A stretch of DNA of 64,000 bases. Source: Delphinus delphis. Taxonomy: Eukaryota; Chordata; Mammalia; Artiodactyla; Delphinidae. Numbering within the stretch: position 1 is the stretch's first letter; the number at the start of each line of letters is the position of its first letter. Below are positions 46,630 to 59,224 of this stretch, piece after piece. The notes under the pieces are model-generated. The model saw only the letters and a list, made by a program, of their open reading frames with translations. It was not told the DNA's origin and did not search any database. The stretch is from positions 126,628,582 through 126,692,581 of the forward strand of contig NC_082683.1 of the NCBI RefSeq assembly GCF_949987515.2, given 5' to 3'. The translations under genes were made by a program, and so were the position numbers.

Positions 46630-48180
46630 TCCAGAATAAAACAGTCTCATGCAGAAGTTAGCCACTTTGTTTCCAGGCTTCTGTCCCATCAACCCCCATG
46701 ACTGTAAAGTGTTACCTTGGACTCCAGGTTGCTTATTAGAGTACTTTCTTAAACAAAGAAAATTCTTTCTGTAAGAGAAAATCTGGTGCCAGCTTTTAGG
46801 ATAGTAGACTTTCATATGCTAGCTAGACTCAGAGGAGAAAGATGTTCTACTCATGCTTACTTAGAACACACCAGCCCTGAAACCCTGAAGACGCACAGAT
46901 TGAGGAGCATGAGGCGACAGCACCATGGATAGCCGGGGCAGCAGCTAAGGAGAACTGTCCCATCCATGGCTTTGTGAGAAGACATCCACTGATAGGGGAG
47001 GAGCCAGGGGGAAGGAAAGGAGTTAGGCAGGAAAAACCCAGCAGCTGTGTGACAGTGGCTGTAGTGGAGAGACTGACTTGTGAGCCTATGCAACACTGAT
47101 TGGAGATTCTTAGACATAATTGGGAGAGAATGGAAGCCAGAGGTCTCCCATGAGCAAGTAGGCGCAAAATACAGGAAAGTTACATCACTATGTAATTGTG
47201 ATACAACTACATCACTATATAATTCCAAATGAGCCTGAAGATATTCATGTGGTATATAAGTGGCCAGAAGTCCAATTCCAGGGAAGCAAATATTCTGGCA
47301 GAATTACTTTTGGGGTCATGAAACATTCCTTATAGCTGTAGAATAAGGGTGACCTTTTACAGTACATTAGCACTTTAATTTAAGCAGAAGAAAGCAATTT
47401 CTGATTTACTATATAGAAAATTAATTGAAGAAAGACTAATATTTCTTAGTAGTTTGTTACAGCTTAACCCAGCAGCCTTGACTTCAGGGGAAGGTCCTGT
47501 GGAATCCAGTTCTTACCGCCTTACTTCTGTTTTGTAGCTATCATGGCTGTCACTCAGCCAGAATGGAATCCCTAATGCTAGAGAATCTGGTGTTCCAGGA
47601 AAGCTGCTTCGTGCTGAGGCTTGGGGAGCCTGCCCATCCTCTACACAGCTCTGATAGCTATAAATGCATGTGGGTAGGACAGTGCCATAATCTGGGAAAT
47701 AAGTACAGATTCCTGTCATGCTAAGAGAGAAGGGACTTACACATACATAATACATGTACATACATACATAAATGTCTATCTGCTAGATTAGAGGGGTGGA
47801 TTATAGCCTGTGGAAATGTATTGGGATTTAAGAGAGAAAACAGTTTTTAGTTACTTTAGAAAAAATAGTTATATATTAAAAATATGTTGTTTATGTATTT
47901 GCATATTAACAATGCACGTTAACAGTAGTGTGCTATTTAAAATACACAACTGAAGCATCAGTATTTAACAACACTTTTTAGACTTAATTTTTGTTATCAT
48001 CTGAATTAGAAAACAATCTGTTAAAAATGTTTGTTGTTTTGAGTAGTCACTTCCTTCACTCGAGTTAAATCAAATTGTTCAAATTTTTACTGTGTCTTAT
48101 CACAGTGGCTATTTTTATTTTTGAAGAGTAGCTCTATTTTCTACAAAAAGATGAGACAGATATGATTTTAAAAAATGGGG
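46630..48180. other. Intergenic stretch, largely unique
   Basis: No gene was recognised. A short ACAT/CATA microsatellite lies at about 47737-47772. Minus-strand open frames at 46847-47228 overlap one another and have no known product. Confidence 0.45.
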
Positions 48181-48189
48181 CACTAGATT

Positions 48190-48350
48190 AGAATAGGATG
48201 TCCAAATTTCCATCCTGACTCTGTCATAGCAGAACTATTTTTGAACTAGATTAAATCATCCTGCCCCGTGGACTTCAGCATCCTCATCTATTAAATGAAG
48301 GCTGTACAACCCCTAAGTTCCCACCAGCTCTGTGATCCTCTGAAATTACT
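48190..48350 (+). repeat. Possible MIR
   Basis: 'catcctgactctgtcatagcag...gcatcctcatctattaaatgaagg...caccagctctgtgatcctctg' resembles a diverged MIR. Confidence 0.5.
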
Positions 48351-48554
48351 AGACTTTTCTTGTTATTCTCTCTTCTACTCTCATTACTTCTATTCTTTCA
48401 GATAAGAATTTTGCCAACCTTGTTTATTTATCTGTTCTTTTATTTTGCCACCTTTATTTTGCTCAGCTTATTGAATAATAAAGTCACATAAGATTCGCCT
48501 CCTCCAGGTTATGTTAATCTCATATTGATTACTGAGGTTCAGTTTAACACTATT

Positions 48555-48725
48555 TAAAGAGCAGAGGGTTTGGAGTCAGGTAGACCTGGGTTTGAATCCT
48601 GGCTCTTCTACTTATTGTGTGACGTTGGGCAAGTCACTTAAACTTCTTATCCACCTGGAGAATACGGTTAAGAATGTCTTCCTTTTAAATTTGTTGTGAG
48701 AATGACTTGATCTGAATACTTATGC
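48555..48725 (+). repeat. MIR SINE, well preserved
   Basis: 'gagcagagggtttggagtcaggtagacctgggtttgaatcctggctcttctacttattgtgtgacgttgggcaagtcacttaaac' is a near-textbook MIR head and core. Confidence 0.93.
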
Positions 48726-48779
48726 CAGCATAACCAGCTTTTTCTTATTGAGCTTCTTTTCTTCAAAGCAACTTTCTTC

Positions 48780-48845
48780 TTTCAGCCAAAGAATATTTAT
48801 TCAGTGCTTCCTGTATGCAAGCATGCTTCTAGATGCTTGGGTACC
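48780..48845 (+). repeat. Ancient unnamed repeat, copy 4, left part
   Basis: 'ttattcagtgcttcctgtatgcaagcatgcttctagatgcttggg' is the 5' end of the family. It is cut by L1 D and resumes at 53897. Confidence 0.6.
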
Positions 48846-49078
48846 ATTTTTCTTTTTCTTTGAATTTTATTTTATTTATTTTTTATACAGCAGGTTTTTA
48901 TTAGTTATCCATTTTATACATATTAGTGTATATATGGCAACCCCAATCTCCCAATTAATCACACCACCACCCACCCAACCCCCCACCCTCCACTTTCCCC
49001 CCTTGGTGTCCATACGTTTGTTCTCTACATCTGTGTGTCAATTTCTGCCCTGCAAACTGGTTCATCTGTACCATTTTT

Positions 49079-52000
49079 CTAGGTTCCACATATATGCGTT
49101 AATATACGATATTTGTTTTTCACTTTCTGAATTACTTCACTCTGTATGACAGTCTCTAGATTCATCCACGTCTCTACAAATGACCCAATTTCGTTCCTTT
49201 TTATGGCTGAGTAATATTCCATTGTATATATGTACCACATCTTTATCCATTCGTCTGTTGATGGGCATTTAGGTTGCTTCCATGACCTGCTATTGTAAAC
49301 AGTGCTACAATGAACATTGCGGTGTATGTGTCTTTTTGAATTATGGTTTTTCTCTGGGTATATGCCAAGTAGTGGGATTGCTGGGTCATATGTATGGTAA
49401 TTCTATTTTTAGTTTTTTAAGGAACCTCCATCCTGTTCTCCATAGTGGCTGTATCAATTTACATTCCCACCAACAGTGCAAGAGGGTTCCCTTTTCTCCA
49501 CACCCTCTCCAGCATTTGCTGTTTGTAGATTTTCTGATGAAGCCCATTCTAACTGGTGTGAGGTGTTACCTCATTGTAGTTTTGTTTTGCATTTCTCTAA
49601 CAATTAGTGATGTTGAGCAGTTTTTCATGTGCTTCTTGGCCATCTGTATGTCTTCTTTGGAGAAATGTCTGTTTAGGTCTTCTGCCCACTTTAGGATTGG
49701 ATTGTTTGGTTTTTTCTAATATTGAGATGCATGAGCTGTTTATATATTTTGGATATTAATCCTTTGTCCGTTGATTCGTTTGCAAATATTTTCTCCCATT
49801 CTGAGGGTTGTCTTTTGGTCTTGTTTATGGTTTCCTTTGCTGTGCAAAACCTTTTTAAGTTTCATTAGGTCCCATTTGTTTATTTTTGATCTTATTTCTA
49901 TTACTCTAGGAGGTAGATCAAAAGAGATCTTGCTGTGATTTATGTCAGAGTGTTGTTCCTATGTTTTCCTCAAAGAGTTTTATAGTGTCTGGTCTTACAT
50001 TTAGGTCTCTCAGCCATTTTGAGTTTATTTTTGTGTAGGGAGTGTTCTAATTTCATTCTTTTACATGTAGCTGTCCAGTTTTCCCAGCAGCACTTACTGA
50101 AGAGACTGCCTTTTCTCCATTGTATATCCTTGGTTCCTTTGTCATAGATTAGTGGACCATAGGTGCGAGGGTTTATCTCTGGGCTTTCTATCCTGTTCCA
50201 TTGATCTATATTTCTGTTTTTATGCCAGTACCATATTGTCTTGATTACTGTAGCTTTGTAGTATAGTCTGAAGTCAGGGTGTCTGATTCCTCCAGCTCCG
50301 TTTTTTTCCCTCAAGACTGCTTTGGCAATTCAGGGTCTTTTGTGTCTCCATACCAATTTTAAGATTTTTTGTTCTAGTTCTGTAAAAAATGCCATTGGTA
50401 ATTAATAGGGATTGCATTGAATCTGTAGATTGCTTTGGGTAGTATAGTCATTTTCACAATATTGATTCTTCCAATCCAAGAACATGGTATATCTCTCCAT
50501 TTCTTTGCATCATCCTTAATTTCTTTCATCAGTGTCTTATAGTTTTCTGCATATAGGTCTTTTGTCTCCCTAGGTAGGTTTATTCCTAGGTATTTTATTC
50601 TTTTTGTTGCAACGGTAAATGAGACTGTTTCCTTAATTTCTCTTTCAGATTTTTCATCATTAGTGTATAGGAATGCAAGACATTTCTGTGCATTAATTTT
50701 GTATCCTGCAACTTGACCAAATTCATGGATTAGCTCTAGTAGTTTTCTGGTGGCATCTTTAGGATTCTCTATGTATAGTATAATGTCATCTGAAAACAGT
50801 GACAGTTTTACTTCTTCTTTTCCAATTTGTATTCCTTTTATTTGTTTTTCTTCTCTGATTGCTGTGGCTAGGACTTCCAAAACTTTGTTGAATAATAGTG
50901 GTGAGAGTGGACATCCTTGTCTTTTTCCTGATCTTAGAGCAAATGCTTTCAATTTTTCACCATTGAGAATGATGTTTGCTGTGGGTTTGTCATATATGAC
51001 CCTTATTTTGTTGAGGTAGTTTCCCTCTATGCCCACTTTCTGGAGAATTTTTATCAAAAATTGGTGTTGAATTTTGTCAAAAGCTTTTTCTGCATCTACT
51101 GAGATGATCATATGTTTTTTATTCTTCAATATGTTAATACGGTGTATCACATTGAGTGATTTGCATATATTGAAGAATCCTTGCATCCCTGGGATAAATC
51201 CCACTTGATCATGGTGTATGATCCTTTTAATGTGTTGTTGGATTCTGTTTGCTAGTATTTTGTGGATGATTTTTGCATCTATATTCATCAGTGATATTGG
51301 TCTGTAATTTTCTTTTTTTTTTGTAGTATCATTGTCTGGTTTTGCATTCAGGGTGATGGTGGCCTCATAGAATGAATTTGGGAGTGGTCCTTCTGCAATT
51401 TTTTGGAAGAGTTTGAGAAGGATGGCTGTTAACTCTTCTCTAAATGTTTGAAAGAATTCATCTGTGAAGCCATCTGGTCCTGGAGTTTTGTTTTTTGGAA
51501 GATTTTAATCACAGTTTCAATTTCATTACTTGTCATTGGTCTGTTCATATTTTCTATTTCTTCCTGGTTCAGTCTTGGAAGGTTATACCTTTCTAACAAT
51601 TCGACCATTTCTTCCAGGTGGTCTATTTTATTGACATAGAGTTGCTTGTAGTAGTCTCTTAGGATGCTTTGTATTTCTCCAGTGTCTGTTGTAACTTCTT
51701 TTTCATTTCTAATTTTATTGATTTGAGTCCTCTCCCTCTTGATGAGTCTGGCTAATCGTTTATCAATCTTGTTTATCTTCTCAAATAACCAGCTTTTAGC
51801 TTTATTGATCTTTGCTATTGCTTTTTTGGTTTCTATTTCATTTATTTATGTTCTGATCTTCATGATTTCTTTCCTTCTGCTAACTTTGGGTTTTGTTTGT
51901 TGTTCTTTCTCTAGTCCCTATAGGTGTAAGGTTAGATTGTTTATTTCAGATGTTTCTTGTATCTTGAGGTAGGCTTGTATTGCTATAAACTTCCCTCTTA

Positions 52001-52873
52001 GAACTGCTTTTGCTGCATCCCACAGGTTTTGGATCATTGTGTTTTCATTGTCATTTGTTTCTAGGTATTTTTTGATTTCCTCTTTGATTTCTTCAGTGAT
52101 CTCTTGGTTATTTAGTAATGTATTGTTTAGCCTTTATGTTTTTTTTTTAGTTTTTTTTCCCTGTAATTATTTCTGATCTCATAGCATTGTGGTCAGAAAA
52201 GATGCTTGATATGATTTCAGTTTTCTTAAATTTACCGAGGCTTGATTTGTGACCCAAGATGTGATCTATCCTGGAGAATGTTCCGTGCGCACTTGAGAAG
52301 AAAGTATAATCTGCTGTTTTTGGATGAATATCCTATAAATATCAAATCTATCTGGACTATTGTTTCATTTAAAACTTGTGTTTCCTTATTAAGTTTCTGT
52401 TTGGATGATTGGTCCATTGGTGTAAGTGAGGTATTAAAATCCCCCACTATTATTGTGTTACTGTTGATTTCCTCTTTTATAGCTGTTAGCAGTTGCTTTA
52501 TGTATTGATGTGCTCTTATGTTGGGTGCATATATATTTTTAATTGTTATTTCTTCTTCTTGGATTGATCCCTTGATCATTATGTAGTGTCCTTCCTTGTC
52601 TCTTGTACATTCTTTATTTTAAAGTCTATTTTATCTGATATGAGTATTGCTACTCCAGCTTTCTTTTGATTTCCATTTGCATGGAATATCTTTTTCCATC
52701 CCCTCACTTTCAGTCTGTATGTGTCCCTAGGTCTGAAGTGGGTCTCTTGTAGACAGCATATAGATGGGTCTTGTTTTTGTATCCATTCAGCAAGCCTGTG
52801 TCTTTTGGTTGGAGCATTTTATCCTTTCACGTTTAAGGTAATTATCGATATGTATGTTCCTATTATCATATTC
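49079..52873 (-). pseudogene. L1 D ORF2, broken but with a long open reverse-transcriptase block
   Basis: The total span of about 1265 codons is normal. The longest open block is 304 codons (50374-51288, minus), covering most of the reverse transcriptase: [46 protein letters not shown] and the catalytic motif, here FSDDIILY instead of FADD. An endonuclease piece is open at 52232-52579 (EEEITIKNIYAPNIRAHQYI, then TIIVGDFNTSLTPMD). The C-terminal block reads [20 protein letters not shown] at about 50250-50314. Stops and frameshifts separate these blocks. Confidence 0.9.
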
Positions 52874-52927
52874 TTACTTGTTTTGGGTTTGTTTTTGTAG
52901 GTCCTTTCCTTTTTTTGTGTTTCCCAC

Positions 52928-53801
52928 TTAGAGAAGTTCCTTTAGCATTTGCTGTAGAGCTGGTTTGGTGGAGATCAATTCTCTTAACTTTTGCTTGTCT
53001 GAAAGGATTTTGATTTCTCCTTCGAATCCGAATGAGATCCTTGCCAGATAGAGTAATCATGGTTGTAGGTTCTTCCCTTTCGTCACTTTAAACATGTCAT
53101 ACCACTCCTTTCTGGCTTGTAGAGTTTCTGCTGAGAAATCAGCTGTTAACCTTATGGGAGTTACCTTGTATGTTATATGTTGTTTTTCCCTTGTTGATTT
53201 CAATAATTTTTCTTTGTTTTTAATATTTTCCAATTTGATTACTATGTATCTTAGCATGTTTATCCTTGGGTTTAACCTGTATGGGACTCTCTGTGCTTCC
53301 TGGACTTGGGTGGCTATTTCCTTTCACATGTTAGGGAAGTTTTCGACTATAATCTCTTCAAATATTTTCTCTGGTCCTTTCTCTCTCTCTTCTCCTTCTG
53401 GGACCCCTATAATGGGAATGTTGTTGTGTTAAATGTTGTCTCAGAGGTCTCTTAGGCTGTCTTCATTTGTTTTCATTCTTTTTTCTTTATTCTGTTCTGC
53501 AGCATTGAATTCCACCATTCCATCTTCTATGTCACTTCTCTGTTCTGCCTCAGTTATTCTGCTATTTTTTTCTTCTAGTGTATTTTTCATTTCAGTTATT
53601 GTATTGTTCATCTCTGTTTGTTTGTTCTTTAATTCTTCTAGGTCTTTTTAAAACATTTCTTGCATCTTCTTAATCTTTTCCTCCATCCTATTTCTGAGTT
53701 CCTGGGTCATCTTCATTATCATTATTCTGATTTCTTTTTCTGGAAGGTTGCCTATCTCCACTTCATTTAGTTGTTTTTCTGTGGTTTTCTTGTTCCTTCA
53801 T
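52928..53801 (-). pseudogene. L1 D ORF1, broken
   Basis: The start ATGAAGGAACAAG at 53801 is followed by an early stop. The coiled-coil region (about 53400-53720) is out of frame. The C-terminal RNA-binding part is readable at 53057-53257 (KSTREKQHITYKVTPIRLTA, then LQARKEWYDMFKV). The stop is at 52928-52930. Confidence 0.82.
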
Positions 53802-53896
53802 CTGGTACAGAGCCCTCTGCCTTTTCATCTTGTCTGTCTTTCTGTGAATGTGGTTTTTGTTCCACAGGTTGCAGGATTGTAGTTCTTTTTGCTTCT

Positions 53897-56200
53897 GATG
53901 CTTGGTTCCTTGATGGAGCTTATGTTCCAGAGACAGACAGTAAACAGTGTATATAATAATATAAATTTCATAATATATTAAAAGGTAATAATTGCTACAA
54001 GAAATAGAAATCAGAGTAAAGAGTGTCAGAAATGCCAGGGGAGGAAGCAGGTTGTAATGCTAATGTGGTGCTTGCCTCTGGAACAGAATAAGCATTATAT
54101 AGGCTGTTAGAAGATGATATCAGGGAGCTAATGGGGAGCCAGATCATACAAGCCCCATGGGTCATTGTAGAAAGTTTGGTTTTAGTATAAGTGACATGGA
54201 GAAACTTTGTAGGGTTTTTAACAGAGGATTGCCCAGATTTAACTTTGTTTTTAAAAAGGATTACTCTAGCAGTTGTGATGAAGATAAACAAGGATTTCTC
54301 AACCTCAGCACTATTAACATTTCAAGTCAGATGATTTATTTGTTGTGGGTGCTGTCCTGTGCATTTACAGTATTTAGAGCATCTTTGACTTCTACCCACT
54401 AGATGCCAGTGACACCACCTCCCCAGTTGTGACCATCAGAAATGGTCTTCAGATATTACCAAATGTCCCTTGTGGCGGCACAAAATTGCCCTCAGGTGCA
54501 AGCCACTTGAATAGATTAATGAGGGGTAAAAATAGAAATAGGAAAATCTCTCATGGGGCTACTATAATAATCCAGCCTAGAGATCATGGTAGCTCCGAGC
54601 AGGATGGTAGCAGAAGACGTGCTAAGTAGTGGTTAGATTCTGGATAGATTTTGAAGATAAAGACAAATAGAATTACTGATAGGTTGGATGTATGATGTGA
54701 GAAGAAGAGAAGAGTCAAAAGAGAGAAGAGGCATTTTTGAGAATGACTCAAAAGTTTGGCCTGCACAAATGGAAGGATGGAATTGCCATTAACAGAGATA
54801 TGTAAGGCTATGGGAGAAACAGGTTTAGGGAGAACAGCAAAGAAAATCAAGAGTTTAGTTTGGGACAGGGAACACTACAACACTGAGAGGTAAGGAAACC
54901 AGGAGAAACCAACAAAAGGCAGCTGAGAAAGAGCAATAACAGGAGAACACATGAGAAAGTTGATGTTGTGAAAGCCAAAAGAAGATATGTCAAGAAGTTA
55001 TCAATAGTCTCAAATATTGCTAATGGTTCAAGTAAGATAAAGTCTGAGAATTGACCATTTGGGTTTAGCAATGGGGAAGCTATTAGTGACCATGTCAAGC
55101 GTAGTTTTGATCACGGTGGAGGTAATAGCTTGACTGAAATGACTTTAAGAAACAAGAGGAATCAGAAACAACAATTATAGACAACTCCTTGCTGCAGAGG
55201 GAAGCAAAGGGGCTAGTGTTGATAGGTGAAGCAATATTTTTGTTTTTGGCCTTAAGATGGACAAAATAAGAAGATATTTGTATGCTGATTGGAGTTTTCC
55301 AGTACAAAGGGAAAAATTGATGTTGTAGGAGGTAAGAGGGAGAACTGGAGCAATGTCCTTAACAGATGAGAAGGGATTCTGTCTGTGTAAGTAGATAACA
55401 TGGCCTTATGTAGGAGGCGAAAACAGGTTTAATATTAATATTTAATAATAAGCATTAAGGCAGAGTATATGTCTGCATATGCTTATAGGAAAGTTGATGT
55501 GATGATGGGAATCTAAAAATTCTCTTCTGTTGCTTCAGTTTTCTCAGTAAAGCAGGGAGCAAGGTCATCAGCTGAAAGTTGGGATGAGGGAGGAGATGTT
55601 GAATATTTGAGGAGAAAAGAAAAGGTGTTAAATATTCATCTAGGACAGTAGGAAAGTAAATAAACTAGGTGTGGATACCTTGATTTACTGACATCATTAA
55701 GCCCAATGTGAGGTCTGTGGTTATAGAGTTAAGATTTTTTGCAGCTATGTTCAGCTACATGAGTACAGGCATGGAATAGAGGGAGGCATGGAAGAGATGG
55801 GATAGTTGGGTTTATAGGCTGTAGTTCTGACAAAGTGAGAAAGGGCAAGGTTATTGAGAGTATAAACAATGGTGTGATTTGAATGATTGGCTATCAATTT
55901 AACTGTGTAAGGAAAGGGAAAAAGAACATCAAAGGAGAGAGATCCAGTGAGAAAGTGGTACGGTTATTAATTGTGGTGAGGTTGAAAGATTGATTCTTGG
56001 GATTAGATTGACAAAGGGAGTGAGTGGGAAAAATAGAATAAGAATGAAAAAAATTGGAGATATTGCAGTTATTGGTTGTGACAAAGTCCAGGGAATGATC
56101 ATGGGAGGGTGTGGCTGAGGTCATGGAGGATACAATTATTGGAAAAGAGAAGTCAAGGACCTGAGAGGTCATTGTCATTTACTAGATGTGTGAGCTTAGA
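53897..56200 (+). repeat. Ancient unnamed repeat, copy 4, main part (about 2.3 kb)
   Basis: This is the longest copy. Ordered landmarks include 'gagcttatgttccagagacagacagtaaacag', 'gagccagatcatacaagcc', 'aaaaaggattactctagcag' (interrupted by a MER20-like element), 'ctactataataatccagcctagagatcatgg', 'attctggatagattttgaagataaag', 'caagtaagataaagtctgagaattgaccattt', 'ttctcagtaaagcagggagcaaggtcatcagctg' and 'ggtcatggaggatacaattattgga'. The family is one I recognise as widespread and ancient in mammals but cannot name. Confidence 0.6.
54290..54510 (+). mobile_element. MER20-like hAT DNA transposon relic nested in the ancient repeat
   Basis: 'tttctcaacctcagcactattaacatttcaagtcagatgatttatttgttgtggg', 'gctgtcctgtgcattta', 'ttctacccactagatgcca', 'ttgtgaccatcagaaatgg' and 'ccaaatgtcccttgtgg' are MER20 in forward orientation. 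The host repeat continues on both sides. Confidence 0.88.
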
Positions 56201-56239
56201 GAAGTTGAGGAGTAGAATAACATGCTTAAGAGGCCCCCA

Positions 56240-56395
56240 ATAAATTGATCTTAATCTTTCTGAGCCTTTATTTCATCATCTATAAAATGAAGATTTTAAC
56301 CTCTTCCTGCCTACTTTAGAGGACAATTGTGAGGATCAAATGGGACAATATATCAGGAAGTGCTTTGTAAATAATGCACCAATGTACAATCATGA
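56240..56395 (+). repeat. MIR SINE
   Basis: 'ttctgagcctttatttcatcatctataaaatgaagattttaacctcttcctgcctactttagaggacaattgtgaggatcaaatggga' is a MIR 3' half. Confidence 0.78.
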
Positions 56396-56599
56396 ACACT
56401 TCGTTACATTTGTTTTTGTTCATGACTACATGGTATGGGGCAGAAATTTGGTGAAGCGCTGAAGATTTTAGATTTTAAAGGATTAAAAATAGAGAGCTAT
56501 TTTAGGATCCTAAGTAGGAAAGCAACATAGTCAAACACAACTGGTAGGATTATCTCTTTTACACTGGATAGGGATAAATTTATAATTATTTACTAATTA

Positions 56600-57150
56600 T
56601 CTCTCTTCTTATCCTTTTCTTGTAAACATTTTATACTATCCCTGAACATACAGATTGGATCATCTCGGTTTTTCAATATCACCTTAATACTCTCGCTGTT
56701 TACATGATAACATCTACATTCCTTTGCCTGGTATTCAATAACCTCCAAGATCTGATGTAAGTTTGCCTTTCTGCCTCCGTAGCCTGCTCATCTGCTTTGC
56801 AGTCTAATCTCCTCCAGGATTTCAGAATACCACATGACTCTTCACGCTTCATGCTATTCCTCACATCTGATTCTCTTTGATTCCATATGCCACCTACTCA
56901 AATAAAGCCTTTTACCAAAGTTAATCTTTCTTTCCTTTTTGTATCTTTATTATTGAATATATGTATATTCATGTAATTATTAATCAAACAATTATTAATT
57001 GCTTATGTATCTGTCCCACTGTCCTGTAAGCTCCTTTAGGGCAGGGCTTATACCTTATTTATCTCAGTAGAAATGAGCAATGAATTCCATACTCATAAGC
57101 ACCTATTATGTTTTTTATGCTCAATAAATATTTGTTGACTGAATATATGA
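56600..57150 (+). mobile_element. L2 LINE 3' end
   Basis: The tail 'ctgtcctgtaagctcctttagggcagggcttata...tatgctcaataaatatttgttgactgaatat' is the L2 end. Upstream 'gcctggtattcaataacctccaagatctgatgtaagtttgcctttctgcctccgtagcc' fits the L2 3' region. Confidence 0.85.
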
Positions 57151-57359
57151 ATGTTAGAATGACTGAAAGCCTCCTACTTACAAAGGACTATGCCGAATGC
57201 TGTGTTGAATATTTAAAAAAGGAAAAATAAGTATATGCTCAATAAAACTTGATTCATTTAAGTGTTCCAATTTCAAAGAACTTCCCTGCTGAACTGGAAA
57301 CTGCTGACAGAGTAAGACTAAATGGAGTCTGACATGTCAACTAAGTAAGACAAGGCAGC

Positions 57360-57560
57360 TGTGCAGTAATGGAAAGAGAACTAAACTGGGATCAGAAGCT
57401 CTGATTTCCAATACCAGCTCATATGCTAGCTTCACGACTTCAGCCACCTTAAAACATCTCTGAACATCAATGTCCTCATCCGAAAATGAGGTGTTTAGAT
57501 TATGTGACCTCCTAGGTCCTTTCCAATGTTAACACTTCATTATTCTAAAATGCTATGAAA
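57360..57560 (+). repeat. MIR-like SINE
   Basis: 'cagtaatggaaagagaactaaactgggatcagaagctctg', 'caatgtcctcatccgaaaatgagg' and 'cctaggtcctttccaatgtt' are in MIR order. Confidence 0.6.
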
Positions 57561-58389
57561 TCATCAGATTGCTGTCAAAACCAAGTTTTGCCAAGGAGAG
57601 CCACTTATGAATTTCTAGGTGGCTAGTAACCTTTAGTGAACAATATAACTGTTCACAAGAGAGAATAACAAATTATAATTCTTTTTTTTCCCCATTATCT
57701 AAGGCAAGATGACTGAGTCTGCAAGTTATGCACTGTTCTCAGCTCAAAGTCCCAAGCTTTATGTCTCAGTTCTGGCTTAGATGGCATGCATAAATGCACA
57801 TCTTCTTCGATCTAGATGGAACTGTGTGCCCTACCTCTACTTAAGAGGGCAGGCATGAGTACATGCACATCTTCTTCAATCTAGATGGAGAATATGACAT
57901 ATTTCAGGTTAAGCTCCAACCAATGTGCAGAGAATCACTTCTGGAACCTTGAGAAACACAGAAAAAAATAACGCTGCACAATTTCAACCAAATTGGAATT
58001 GATATTTGCTGCAGAGCCTGGAGACTTCCCTCTTGGCAGAAGTAGATTTTTCCCAGTTGGTTTCAGAAGTCTAATGATATAAAACAACAGCTGACCTTGT
58101 AATTTCTAATAGACTGTATCTACCTCTGATATTTGAGAGTGACCATGACAGCACTCTCAGTAGGGATCTCGCCAAGCCTCAGAAGACAGCCTTGTTCTTT
58201 TAAAAAATCATATATTGTCTTGTGCACACATGCCCATGATTGAAGAATCTGGGATCAACAGTGGAGACACACAGAGAAAACAAGATTAAGGTTTTATTTG
58301 CTTAGGGCAAAAGCTAAGTACGTCACAATTCTACTTCTTAGTCCATGATTAGTTGTGTTTTTATTTCATTGTCACAAAAGAAGTAACAT
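57561..58389. other. Intergenic stretch without recognisable gene
   Basis: A direct repeat of 'cacatcttcttc(g/a)atctagatgga' occurs at 57798-57821 and 57867-57890. Nothing else was recognised. Confidence 0.5.
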
Positions 58390-58640
58390 GGTATAATGAA
58401 AAACCTGTGGGTTTTGGAGGCAGGTGGCTCTGGGCTTAAATAGTAGCCCCTCAAATTTACTACCTAGGTGACCTTAAACAAGTTACTTTATCTCTCTTGG
58501 TCTGTTTATTCATCTGTAAATAGGAACACATTTCTATCGCACAGAGTTGTGAAGTAGGTGTTTTGTTGAGTAAAACACATAGATACCTTATATGTGCTAG
58601 ATCCCCAAGTTCTGTGCTATGATAATGGTAGTGAGGATTG
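58390..58640 (+). repeat. MIR SINE
   Basis: 'gtggctctgggcttaaatagtag', 'taggtgaccttaaacaagttactttatctctcttggtctgtttattcatctgtaaatagg' is a clear MIR core. Confidence 0.85.
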
Positions 58641-59224
58641 CTATTTTAAACAACTTAAATGTGTTGTTTTAAAGTTAAGAATAGAATTTTTAGTCTTATA
58701 TACAGAAAAGTGAAGTAGCCTGCCTGTCAAGTGATTGTCAACTGTAGACAAGGTATTGGTTGTCTATTGCCTCTGAGGAAGGAGAATTAGCAAGGCTGAC
58801 TTCATGGGTGTTCTTCCTGCGCAGTTGCAAAGGGCCCTGTGCTTAGAAGGGGTTCATGCTTGGTTTAATGCTCTGCTGTCGACACCTTGAAATTCTTAAC
58901 AATTTTTTAACAGGGGCCCCGCATTCTCATTTTGCACTGGTCCCTGCAAATTACAGAGTAAGTCCTGAGACTTAGGAAGGAAATTCAATGCTATATGCAT
59001 GCTTGCTCAAATTTATGAAAAAGAATGAACACGTGGAGGAATTACTCTACCTCAAAGTAAGATGAGACATTAGCATTTATGTGCTTGGTTTCAAAAGATA
59101 AAGTTAATTCTGAGTTGGTTTTGTAGAGTCTAAGTGGAATAGATTCCATATTTACATATATAAACATAGCAAAGATTAGAAGATAAACCGAAGGGTGGCA
59201 AGAACATTCATATACAAAAGCTCT

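Larger units (their letters stand above)
48846..53896 (-). mobile_element. L1 D: large 5'-truncated LINE-1
   Basis: A 5.05-kb L1 on the minus strand. The 3' end (T-rich) is at 48846, the 3'UTR runs to 49078, ORF2 49079-52873, ORF1 52928-53801, and only about 95 bp of 5'UTR remain. The duplication is GATGCTTGGGTACC (48832-48845) against GATGCTTGGTTCC (53897-53909). Its 3'UTR is shorter than and unlike that of L1 A and C, so it belongs to another subfamily. Confidence 0.92.

Noticed and set aside
46847..47228. Overlapping 106- and 123-codon minus-strand frames
   Set aside because: Two different frames over the same DNA with serine/leucine/cysteine-rich composition typical of chance translation.
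50374..51288. 304-codon open frame as a functional gene
   Set aside because: It is an internal block of L1 D ORF2, with frame breaks on both sides.
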